A stretch of DNA of 48,671 nt from JBBIWA01 sp037439425 (GTDB taxonomy: Bacteria; Acidobacteriota; Blastocatellia; RBC074): contig JBBIWA010000035.1 in the NCBI GenBank assembly GCA_037439425.1, positions 1 to 48,671 on the forward strand, given 5' to 3'. This document shows positions 41,869 through 48,671 of this stretch, piece by piece (the stretch's first letter is position 1; each line of letters starts with the position of its first letter). Under the pieces are notes generated by a model. It worked only from the letters and a program-made list of their open reading frames with translations. It ran no database searches and was not told the DNA's origin. The translations under genes and the position numbers were made by a program.

Positions 41869-43878
41869 ATGATCAAGAGCCTGCTGAGTCGCCGCGTCGA
41901 GAAACGCCCTGACCGAGTCCGTTTTGCAGGTCGTATTCTCTTTCTGACGCAAGACCCGGAACTGATCAAACGCCAACTGGCAGGCGAAGACCTGGAGTGG
42001 GACCCGAGCATCAAGTTGCGCGATGACATCTCGACCGACGAGATTACACCGGCTTATATCTGCTACTACTTCGATGAAACGTTGGGCGAGTTTCCTTACC
42101 TCGGCTTGAAAGCAGGCGACGAGTTCCCGATCACGCGCGGCGCGGTTAAAAATGGTGGGTTTGTTTGCTCCGTTTCGGGCAAGCGGCGCGGCAAAGGTAG
42201 CAGTCGCGAACAATCTCCTTTCGCCGAGATGGTGGCCGGCATTCAGGTCGTGATTGCGGAAAACATCGAACGTATCTACAACCAGAACTGCCAGAACCTC
42301 GGCCTGCTCACCTCGACCAACTTCGATTTGATCGAGAAGATCCGCCGCGGCGAAGAGATCCCCTTAAGCGAATTCACTCGAGATGCCGATCCGATCACGC
42401 GCCAGATCATCGAGTATGGTGGATTGTTCAACTTCAACGTTGCCAGACTGCAAGGCAAGGCCACGATCCCGCCGATTGAGACCAGACAGCGGCCCATGAC
42501 GCTGGCTGAAAAGATCTTCGCTCGTCATTTCGTGCGCGACCTAGCTCGAAATGAAGTCGGCGTCGCCGCCGTCAAGCCGGGCGATGCGGGCTTTGCGCGC
42601 TGCGACATTCGCTTCTCACACGAGTACGTCACGCCGATGGCTGCGATCTTCTTTGAAAAGCTGGTCGGCGCAGATGAGAAAGTGAACGATCCAGCCTCGA
42701 TCTACTTCTTCCGCGATCATCTCACTTTCTTGCATCAGGTGATCACCCCCGAACGGCGCGCTGCCGGGCTGCTTGAAGTTGCCGATCAATTGAGACTCAA
42801 ACAAGAAGAATTCGCCACCAAACAAGGCATCAGGCTGCACGGCGAGTTAACCGGTGACCGCACTGGCTCCGAGGCGATCTGCCACAGCAAGATTTTGCAA
42901 TCTTACGCGCTGCCGGGCCAATTGATCATCGGCTCAGATTCGCACACGCCGCATTCGGGCGCTATTGGCTGCGTCGCCTTCGGCGTAGGCACAACCGATA
43001 TTTTCAACTCGTGGATCACGCGGGATGTGCGCGTGCGTGTGCCCGAAATGATTAAAATCGTGGTGCGTGGCCGTAAGCCTGCTAACATCACGGCCAAAGA
43101 CTTCATGCTGGAGATCCTGCGCCAGCCTTATGTGAAGAGCGGCCAGGCGATTGGCAAGCTCGTCGAATACGCTGGCGAAGCGGTCGAAGCCTTAGGCATT
43201 GACGAACGCGCCACCATGACCAATATGGCCGCCGAAGTCGGCGCGTTTACGGGCATCGTCGCGCCGGACGCGAAGACGGTCGATTATCTGGTCGCGACGC
43301 GAGGGATCTCGCGCGCTGAAGCCGAAGCTTTGTGCGAAGGAATGTGCAGCGACGCAGACGCCGAGTACGCCCACGTGATTGAGATAGATGCTGCCAGGAT
43401 GCGACCTTTGATCGCGCTGCCGGGCGATCCCGGCAATGGCATCTGCATTGACGAGCTTGAGCGTGAAGTCAAGATCCATATCGCTTACGGCGGCTCGTGC
43501 ACGGGCGGCAAGGCTGAAGATATGGATATGTACGCGCAGGTCTTCCGCGAGGCGCTGGCGCAGGGGAGGCGCGTACATCCCGAGGTCCGATGCTACATCC
43601 AGTTTGGCTCTCAGGAGGTGCGCGATCACTGTGTGGCGCGCGGCTATCTCGATATCTTCCGTGAGGTAGGCGCGCAGATCATCGAGCCGAGCTGCGGCGC
43701 CTGCATCAATGCCGGGCCGGGCGTGAGCCAGACGAAAGATGAAGTGACCATCAGCGCCATCAATCGCAATTTTCCGGGGCGGTCGGGGCCGGGGCAAATG
43801 TACCTGGCCAGCCCCTTCACAGTCGCAGCCTCGGCAATTGAAGGCAAGATTGTGGCCTATCGACCAAGCAGCACGTAA
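41869..43878 (+). CDS. Aconitase-family hydratase with N-terminal swivel domain
   Basis: Protein of 669 residues from ATG 41869, preceded by GAGAGG and supported by the promoter at 41797. Residues about 30-180 are the LeuD-like swivel domain (RDDISTDEITPAY, KGSSREQSPFAEMV, IERIYNQNCQNLGLL). The LeuC-like catalytic part follows (GELTGDRTGSEAICHSKILQ, SDSHTPHSGAIGC). Cluster ligands are Cys544 (GGSCTGGKAEDM), Cys609 and Cys612 (PSCGACINAGPG). The order swivel-then-catalytic is the reverse of AcnA and matches AcnB without its HEAT-like domain. The reaction is isomerisation of citrate, isopropylmalate, homocitrate or methylcitrate by hydration; which one I cannot tell. Confidence 0.9.
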   Translation: MIKSLLSRRVEKRPDRVRFAGRILFLTQDPELIKRQLAGEDLEWDPSIKLRDDISTDEITPAYICYYFDETLGEFPYLGLKAGDEFPITRGAVKNGGFVCSVSGKRRGKGSSREQSPFAEMVAGIQVVIAENIERIYNQNCQNLGLLTSTNFDLIEKIRRGEEIPLSEFTRDADPITRQIIEYGGLFNFNVARLQGKATIPPIETRQRPMTLAEKIFARHFVRDLARNEVGVAAVKPGDAGFARCDIRFSHEYVTPMAAIFFEKLVGADEKVNDPASIYFFRDHLTFLHQVITPERRAAGLLEVADQLRLKQEEFATKQGIRLHGELTGDRTGSEAICHSKILQSYALPGQLIIGSDSHTPHSGAIGCVAFGVGTTDIFNSWITRDVRVRVPEMIKIVVRGRKPANITAKDFMLEILRQPYVKSGQAIGKLVEYAGEAVEALGIDERATMTNMAAEVGAFTGIVAPDAKTVDYLVATRGISRAEAEALCEGMCSDADAEYAHVIEIDAARMRPLIALPGDPGNGICIDELEREVKIHIAYGGSCTGGKAEDMDMYAQVFREALAQGRRVHPEVRCYIQFGSQEVRDHCVARGYLDIFREVGAQIIEPSCGACINAGPGVSQTKDEVTISAINRNFPGRSGPGQMYLASPFTVAASAIEGKIVAYRPSST

Positions 43879-44130
43879 CCCAAGCGAATAACCGACTGGT
43901 CTCCGTCTAGTCTTTCTTCGAGGCCAACCTATTCGGATAAGCGGAGTCGCTGCTTAAGACTCGACTTGATCCATTTTGGGTCTTAAAAGATAACGACAGG
44001 TCGCGGAAGCTGAAGACCACTTTTTCACGGAGCTATTTTCTGCCACCACTGCCCGTCGAGTTGCTGCCACAGCGAGGCAAGTAGCCTGGCCGTAGCAGGA
44101 GCTAGCTTTGGGCATTGTAGATCGCTCTGT

Positions 44131-44157
44131 CCCGTTAGGAGCGGCCTATCTAGAACG
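44131..44157. repeat. CCGTTAGGAGCG element, copy 1
   Basis: TCCCGTTAGGAGCGGCCTAT followed by CTAGAAC; the same string returns at 44363-44388. Confidence 0.8.
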
Positions 44158-44183
44158 CGATGCGGAAAGCTTTCAGCTGCAAA

Positions 44184-44223
44184 CAGGAGCGAGCTATGAG
44201 CAGCAATTGATAGGTCGCTCCTG
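44184..44223. repeat. Inverted repeat related to the CCGTTAGGAGCG element
   Basis: CAGGAGCGA (44184-44192) and TCGCTCCTG (44215-44223) are perfect 9-base complements around a 22-base loop. The GGAGCGA core is shared with the CCGTTAGGAGCGA copies. Confidence 0.75.
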
Positions 44224-44302
44224 ACCGCAGCTAGGCTTACTTTCCTTCACTGCTTACTATAGACAGCTCGCCCCGCTGGGGCTGCAGGAATGTGTGTTGG
44301 AC

Positions 44303-44388
44303 GTTTTTCTACTCCGTTAGGAGCGAGCTGTTGATAGCAGGCGGCAGTGCACGTTTTTCAGCTCCGTTAGGAGCGGCCTATCTAGAAC
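44303..44388. repeat. CCGTTAGGAGCG element, copies 2 and 3, 50-bp period
   Basis: TCCGTTAGGAGCG at 44313 and at 44363, exactly 50 bases apart, each preceded by ACGTTTTTC. Copy 3 shares the full CGGCCTATCTAGAAC tail with copy 1; copy 2 reads AGCTGTTGATAG instead. Confidence 0.8.
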
Positions 44389-44675
44389 GACACGATGCCG
44401 AACCCAATGGAGGAACCCACCTATGAGCAGGGTGGTTAAACCGGCGCCGGCCTGCGACGCCGTGGAGATGGGTGCGCTGGCTCATCCGTATCGTGGAGAG
44501 ATGTATCGGTCTGGTACGGGCGACTGGATACGACCACCAACTGAGAAGTGGCTACTACCGGCATCGCCTTCTCGATCATCTTCAGCGATGTCAATAGTTC
44601 GCCGCTGCCGCGACCAAAATAGCGAAGGAGGGTCGCTTGAGGCCCTCCTCGCATACTCCTAATCCGAGGACGAGC

Positions 44676-45563
44676 ATGCACAGACGAACCTTCACTGGAA
44701 TGGCCACCCTGGGAGCAGCAGCAACTTTGCTTCCGTATGAAAAACTAATCGGTTCGCCGCTGGGCGCGACGCGCTCTGGTAACCGGCTGAAGAAGGCAGT
44801 GCTCATCACCATGCTGCCGAAAGAGTTGAGTTATCTAGACCGCTTCAAGCTTGCCGTGGATGTGGGCTTTGAAGGCATCGAAGCGCAAACGGTGGCGGAT
44901 CCGAAAGTCGCTGATGAACTCAAGGAGGCCTCGATCAAGGCACAGATCCCGATTCACTCAGTGATGAATATGGATCACTGGCAATATCCGCTCTCAAGCG
45001 ATGATCCGGCGGTCGTGGCCAAGAGCCTCAAAGGCATGGAGACTTCGCTGCGTAATGCAAAGTTGTGGGGCGCAGACGCAGTGCTGCTGGTGCCGGCGGT
45101 TGTTAATCCGCAAACGAGCTATCTGCAAGCCTGGACCCGCTCGCAGAAGCAGATCAGAAAATTAATCCCACTCGCCAAAGAGCTGGGTGTGATCATTGCC
45201 ATCGAAGAGGTCTGGAACAAATTCTTGCTCAGCGCGCCGGATTTCGTGAAGTATGTGGATGAGTTCAAAAGCCCGTGGATCAGGGCCTACTTCGATGTCG
45301 GCAATGTTGTCATCTACGGCTACCCGCAGGAATGGATTCGCACGCTCGGCAAACGCATCATCAAATTCCACCTCAAGGACTTCGACACCAGAAGCCGACA
45401 ATTCGTGCCTTTGCTGGAAGGCAGCGTGGATTGGAAAGAGGTGCGCCAAGCGATTGCAGAGATCGGCTTCAGCGGCTATTTGACCGTCGAGCTGCCTGCC
45501 GGCGATGAAGCTTATTTGCGTGAAGTGAGCCGGCGCGTAGATCGGATCCTCGCCGGTGGATAA
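44676..45563 (+). CDS. Tat-exported sugar-phosphate-isomerase/epimerase-like TIM barrel
   Basis: Protein of 295 residues from ATG 44676, preceded by GAGGA at five bases. The N-terminus MHRRTFTGMATLGAAATLLP has the twin-arginine pattern RRTF, so a folded, metal-loaded protein is probably exported. The rest is an AP-endonuclease-2/xylose-isomerase barrel. Metal ligand candidates are Glu in IAIEEVWN, Asp in YFDVGNVV, His in KFHLKDFD and Glu in LTVELPAG. Such proteins in acidobacteria and planctomycetes often act on sugars outside the cytoplasm (keto-sugar or glycoside pathways). The substrate is not known. It is 33 bases before gamma-glutamyltransferase, probably in one transcript. Confidence 0.88.
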   Translation: MHRRTFTGMATLGAAATLLPYEKLIGSPLGATRSGNRLKKAVLITMLPKELSYLDRFKLAVDVGFEGIEAQTVADPKVADELKEASIKAQIPIHSVMNMDHWQYPLSSDDPAVVAKSLKGMETSLRNAKLWGADAVLLVPAVVNPQTSYLQAWTRSQKQIRKLIPLAKELGVIIAIEEVWNKFLLSAPDFVKYVDEFKSPWIRAYFDVGNVVIYGYPQEWIRTLGKRIIKFHLKDFDTRSRQFVPLLEGSVDWKEVRQAIAEIGFSGYLTVELPAGDEAYLREVSRRVDRILAGG

Positions 45564-45596
45564 TCACTTTAAGCCTCAAACTCAAGGATCACATCT

Positions 45597-47339
45597 ATGC
45601 TCTCTCGAAAAACGCTCTCCCTTCTCCTTGCTAGCGCATTGCTGTTTTCACTGACAGCTGTACCTGTCTTGGTTTCCCCTCTGCCGCCAGTAAAGGCGGC
45701 CTCACGCCCACCGGTACGCGGTCGTTTCGGGATGGTAGCTTCGGTCAGCGAGATTGCCTCGCGCCTTGGCGTGGACATACTCAAACGCGGCGGCAATGCC
45801 GTTGATGCGGCGGTCGCGGTCGGTCTGGCGCTGGCCGTCGTCTGGCCTTCGGCGGGCAATCTCGGCGGCGGTGGTTTTATGGTGATTCGACTCTCTAATG
45901 GTAAGGCCACAGCGATTGATTATCGTGAGATAGGGCCGGCAGCGGCGCATCGCAACGTCTACCTCGATGAGAAGGGAGAATACATCAAAGAGTCTTCGAC
46001 CTACGGCCACCGAGCGGCTGGCGTGCCCGGGACAGTGGCGGGTCTTGCCTATGCACTTGAAAAGTATGGCACCATGAAGTGGGCTGAAGTGGCCGAACCG
46101 GCGCGCCAGTTGGCGGCCAATGGTTTCCCGGTCTGGTATCAACTGGAGCGCAGTCTCAAAGGGGCCAGCCAGCAGCTTGCGCGCTATCCTGAAACCCGGC
46201 GCATCTTCCTGCGTGATGGGCGCCCCTTTGAGACGGGTGAGATCTTCAAGCAGCCAGAGCTGGCCGCTACCTTCGAGCGACTGATCAAGCACGGGCCGCG
46301 CGAATTCTACGAAGGCAAGACGGCCGAGCTGATCGAAGCCAGTATGAAGCGTGCGGGCAATGGCCGGCCCTGGATGACAGTGGAAGACTTGAAAAATTAC
46401 CGGGTCGTCGAACGCGAGCCGCTGCGCGCAACTTACCGTGGCTACGAAATCATCACTATGCCGCCGCCCTCCTCAGGTGGTGTGGCGATGATTCAGATGC
46501 TGAAGATCCTTGAGCGCTACGATCTCAGGGCTATGGGCGCCGGCTCTTCGCAAGCCATTCACCTCATGGTCGAGGCGATGCGGCGCGCCTTCGCCGACCG
46601 GGCGCACTACCTGGGCGATCCCGATTTCGTCAAAGTCCCGGTCAAGGGGTTGACCTCGCGCGCCTATGCTGACAGGCTCGCTGCGACGATCAATCTCCAG
46701 CGCGCTTCAACCTCTCAAGAGGTCCGTCACGGCGACCCGCTGCCGCATGAATCGGACGAAACTACCCACTTCACGGTAGTGGATAAGGACGGCAACGTGG
46801 TGGCCAACACCTACACGCTCAATGACAGTTACGGCAACAAGATCACGGTCGAAGGTGCGGGCTTCTTGCTCAACAATGAGATGGATGACTTTGCGCCGAA
46901 GCCTGGCTCGCCGAACGCTTACGGTTTGATCCAGGGTGAAGCCAATGCCGTGGCCGCGCGCAAACGTCCACTCTCGTCAATGACGCCGACGATTGTGCTC
47001 AAAGATGGCAAGCTCTATTTTGCCGTGGGCAGCCCCGGCGGGCCGACGATCATTAACACCGTCACGCAGGTGCTAATCAACGTCATTGACCACGGGATGA
47101 ATATTCAGCAGGCGATAGATTGGCCGCGCGTGCATCACCAGTGGATGCCTGATCAAATCGTCTACGAGCCTTTCGGATTGGCTCCCGATGTCATGAAAGC
47201 GCTGCAGAAGATGGGGCACAAGTTCGTTGATCGTCCCCGTTACATGGGCGACGCTGAAGCGATCATGATCGAGGACAAGACTGGTGTGCGGCTGGGCGCA
47301 AGCGACCCCAGACTGGATGGTCGGGCCGTTGGCTATTGA
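45597..47339 (+). CDS. ggt: Gamma-glutamyltransferase
   Basis: Protein of 580 residues. The signal peptide is MLSRKTLSLLLASALLFSLTA...A. The large-subunit region has ILKRGGNAVDAAVAVGLALAVVWP, NLGGGGFMVIRL and GVPGTVAGLAYALEKYG. The autoprocessing site is in DETTHFTVVDKDGNVV, with Thr389 as the new N-terminal nucleophile of the small subunit. GSPGGPTIINTVTQVLIN supplies the oxyanion-hole glycines. It cleaves the gamma-glutamyl bond of glutathione and related peptides in the periplasm. The proenzyme length and all key residues are normal. Confidence 0.96.
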   Translation: MLSRKTLSLLLASALLFSLTAVPVLVSPLPPVKAASRPPVRGRFGMVASVSEIASRLGVDILKRGGNAVDAAVAVGLALAVVWPSAGNLGGGGFMVIRLSNGKATAIDYREIGPAAAHRNVYLDEKGEYIKESSTYGHRAAGVPGTVAGLAYALEKYGTMKWAEVAEPARQLAANGFPVWYQLERSLKGASQQLARYPETRRIFLRDGRPFETGEIFKQPELAATFERLIKHGPREFYEGKTAELIEASMKRAGNGRPWMTVEDLKNYRVVEREPLRATYRGYEIITMPPPSSGGVAMIQMLKILERYDLRAMGAGSSQAIHLMVEAMRRAFADRAHYLGDPDFVKVPVKGLTSRAYADRLAATINLQRASTSQEVRHGDPLPHESDETTHFTVVDKDGNVVANTYTLNDSYGNKITVEGAGFLLNNEMDDFAPKPGSPNAYGLIQGEANAVAARKRPLSSMTPTIVLKDGKLYFAVGSPGGPTIINTVTQVLINVIDHGMNIQQAIDWPRVHHQWMPDQIVYEPFGLAPDVMKALQKMGHKFVDRPRYMGDAEAIMIEDKTGVRLGASDPRLDGRAVGY

Positions 47340-47773
47340 AGCGCAGAACCGGCAGAGAAGGTAAAAAATCCCTATCCCTTGCTGCCGGGTGTGTAAAGAA
47401 GTACTTCCCCCTCGAATACGGCGCGAAAAGCTTACACTCAAAGCTTGAGCGTGCCACCTTCTGGTCTCAGATCAGAGCGCGGTAGATTTACCGGTTACTT
47501 TTCAGACCAGAGAGGTTAGGGAGATAAGAAGAAACCGCTGAGGAGACTGGCACGGCGGTTGCCAAAATAAAATCCCCAATTAGGGCAAACTCAAATGTTT
47601 TTGCTCGTAGGCTCAAACAGGGTGGCGCAAGTAGTTAGCTGGTGATCATAGATAAGGCCACTGCAGATCACCGGTGACCGTCTGGTCAGCCGCTTTTGGG
47701 AATGATGGGTTTGAGCAGCAGCTGTGACTCTTTTCGGGCTTAACCGGTTCGTTTAAGCCCATTAGCAAGTGAC
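47340..47773. other. Spacer between ggt and the orphan receiver
   Basis: 434 bases without a gene. A stretch near 47580-47640 (GGGCAAAC... GGCGCAAG) faintly recalls a c-di-GMP riboswitch but lacks its conserved GCAAAGCC core. No promoter or terminator is clear. Confidence 0.5.
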
Positions 47774-48256
47774 ATGCCGGAGAGAAAGCTTAGGATTTTA
47801 GTGGTCGAGGATGAAGAGAATACCCGGCTTGCGCTGGCAGAGCTACTTCAGCGCGATGGATTTGAAGTGAGAACTGCCCGCGACGGCGAGGAAGGTTATC
47901 ATCAGGCGCTGGCCTTCGATCCCGATCTCATTATCGTGGACCTGGTCATGCCGGTGCTGGACGGTTTGGAGCTCTCACGGCTGATTCGCCGCCAGCAGGG
48001 AGGCCGGATCAGCCAAGTCCCGATCCTGGCGCTGAGCGCCAACCTCAGTAACTATCACTTGAGCGACCGGCTCAACTCTGGGATTGATCGCTTTGTGCAA
48101 AAGCCCATCAGCGATTATCGGGCTCTGGCTTTGACGATTCGGTCGCTGCTTAATGCTGCGCCGCAGCCTGACCTGCGGTCGCCTGAGCCAGTTGCCTTCT
48201 CCGTCGCCGCTGCCTCAGCAAGGCAGGCAGCCGATAATGAAGCCTTGCGCCAATAG
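47774..48256 (+). CDS. Single-domain response regulator (receiver) with C-terminal tail
   Basis: Protein of 160 residues. It has VVEDEENTR with acidic residues near 10, phospho-acceptor Asp56 in IIVDLVMPVLDG, and conserved Lys110 in FVQKPISD. The receiver ends near residue 125, and a flexible Ala/Pro-rich tail of about 35 residues follows with no output domain. No kinase is adjacent, so it is an orphan receiver in this window. No strong Shine-Dalgarno is visible before ATG 47774. Confidence 0.9.
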   Translation: MPERKLRILVVEDEENTRLALAELLQRDGFEVRTARDGEEGYHQALAFDPDLIIVDLVMPVLDGLELSRLIRRQQGGRISQVPILALSANLSNYHLSDRLNSGIDRFVQKPISDYRALALTIRSLLNAAPQPDLRSPEPVAFSVAAASARQAADNEALRQ

Positions 48257-48432
48257 GATTCTCCGGGAAATAACCCTTGTGACCTGCTCGACCGAGCATG
48301 GACCGAGCATTGATTGCTTGACGGCCCCGTGACTAATCAATAGAATAGCGCCATCTCCCCCACAATCGCGTTCAAATTTTCATACGAGTTTTTCACTTAG
48401 CTACTTCGAGGCCATTTCTGGGCCATTGAGTG

Positions 48433-48671
48433 ATGGAGCAACAGGTCGGGATCAGACTAAGTACTGGTCGCCATAATTACGCCGCTAGTTGTTTTTGCAG
48501 CAACCAGTTGAATATGCTGGATTCTTTTCACAGGCTAACTGACGGAGTATTTATGGCGCGTTGTACTAAGTCATTGAAATTCAATAACCGCATCTCTGTC
48601 TTGTGCCATCAACGAAGAAACGTGCGACTAAGTACTGTGCGCCGCAATTACGCCTTCAGTTGTCGTGAGAC
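48433..48671 (+). CDS. Possible CDS open at the right edge, with an in-frame peptide repeat
   Basis: From ATG 48433 the frame stays open for 79 codons to the window end. It encodes RLSTGRHNYAASC and, 57 codons later, RLSTVRRNYAFSC, because a 38-base repeat recurs at a spacing of 171 bases, a multiple of three. The product is Cys-, Arg- and Asn-rich. There is no clear Shine-Dalgarno and no family similarity, so a noncoding dispersed repeat is an equal alternative. Confidence 0.3.
   Translation, partial: MEQQVGIRLSTGRHNYAASCFCSNQLNMLDSFHRLTDGVFMARCTKSLKFNNRISVLCHQRRNVRLSTVRRNYAFSCRE
48455..48492. repeat. 38-bp direct repeat, copy 1
   Basis: GACTAAGTACTG, then CGCC and AATTACGCC, ending in AGTTGT; matched by 48626-48663 with about seven mismatches. 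Confidence 0.7.
48626..48663. repeat. 38-bp direct repeat, copy 2
   Basis: Second copy of the 48455 element, starting 171 bases later. Further copies may lie beyond the window edge. Confidence 0.7.

Larger units (their letters stand above)
43879..44675. other. Spacer with CCGTTAGGAGCG repeats
   Basis: 797 bases with no supported gene. It contains three copies of a TCCGTTAGGAGCG element (44131-44388) and a long hairpin (44184-44223). The 44423-44662 frame has no recognisable content. Confidence 0.6.

Noticed and set aside
47575..47690. Possible c-di-GMP (GEMM) riboswitch near GGGCAAAC...GGCGCAAG
   Set aside because: The conserved GCAAAGCC core and the tetraloop/receptor arrangement are missing; the next gene is an orphan receiver with no matching context.
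48455..48663. CRISPR or integron attC array at the right edge
   Set aside because: Only two copies 171 bases apart, no integrase or cas gene, and no attC-type palindromic ends.

Overview
The window looks like a piece of chromosome from an environmental Gram-negative bacterium, most likely an acidobacterium of the Blastocatellia type. This placement is inferred from the gene mix (split methylmalonyl-CoA mutase, paired M16 peptidases, J-domain membrane protein, Tat-exported TIM-barrel protein, a TonB-receptor-like relic) and from the spacers, which are crowded with small palindromic and heptanucleotide repeats. It has not been tested by any search. No rRNA, tRNA, CRISPR array, transposase, integrase or phage gene was seen.

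Layout. 1-710: 5' part of a glycosyltransferase leaving the left edge. 1063-7160 (+): a signalling cluster of NtrC-type sigma-54 activator, exported type-1-copper cupredoxin, membrane histidine kinase, single-domain receiver and coiled-coil outer-membrane porin. 7218-14439 (-): B12 subunit and catalytic subunit of a split acyl-CoA mutase, flanking an inactive/active pair of exported M16 peptidases; about 1.8 kb of repeat-filled spacer lies inside this block. 14.4-16.5 kb: a promoter, two overlapping micro-ORFs, an exported protein with a near-perfect ribosome binding site, and a receptor relic. 16.6-17.3 kb: DedA-like membrane protein. 18.5-21.6 kb (+): polyamine pair, arginine decarboxylase and a deoxyhypusine-synthase-like enzyme. 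22.0-26.2 kb (-): a tight four-gene operon of methyltransferase, B12-binding radical SAM enzyme, second methyltransferase and amidohydrolase. I consider this the best candidate for an undescribed pathway. 26.9-29.2 kb (-): J-domain membrane protein followed by a HEXXH metallopeptidase. 29.8-37.7 kb (-): housekeeping run rimO, pgpA, cinA, plsY, gpsA, a damaged GNAT gene, smpB and pepA. 37.9-41.7 kb (-): UvrD/PcrA helicase and an acyl-CoA dehydrogenase. 41.8-47.3 kb (+): an aconitase-family enzyme with its swivel domain at the N-terminus, behind a good sigma-70 promoter; a Tat-exported sugar-isomerase-like protein; and gamma-glutamyltransferase. 47.8-48.7 kb (+): an orphan receiver and an open frame at the right edge carrying an in-frame repeat.

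Functional links. gpsA, plsY and pgpA supply steps of phosphatidylglycerol synthesis. The mutase subunits and the acyl-CoA dehydrogenase fit branched-chain amino acid or propionate catabolism feeding the TCA cycle, which the aconitase-family enzyme may also serve. Many spacers, and some gene ends (smpB 3' end, 5' end of the deoxyhypusine-synthase-like gene), are made of degenerate 7-bp tandem units. This is a genome-wide style of repeat worth following.
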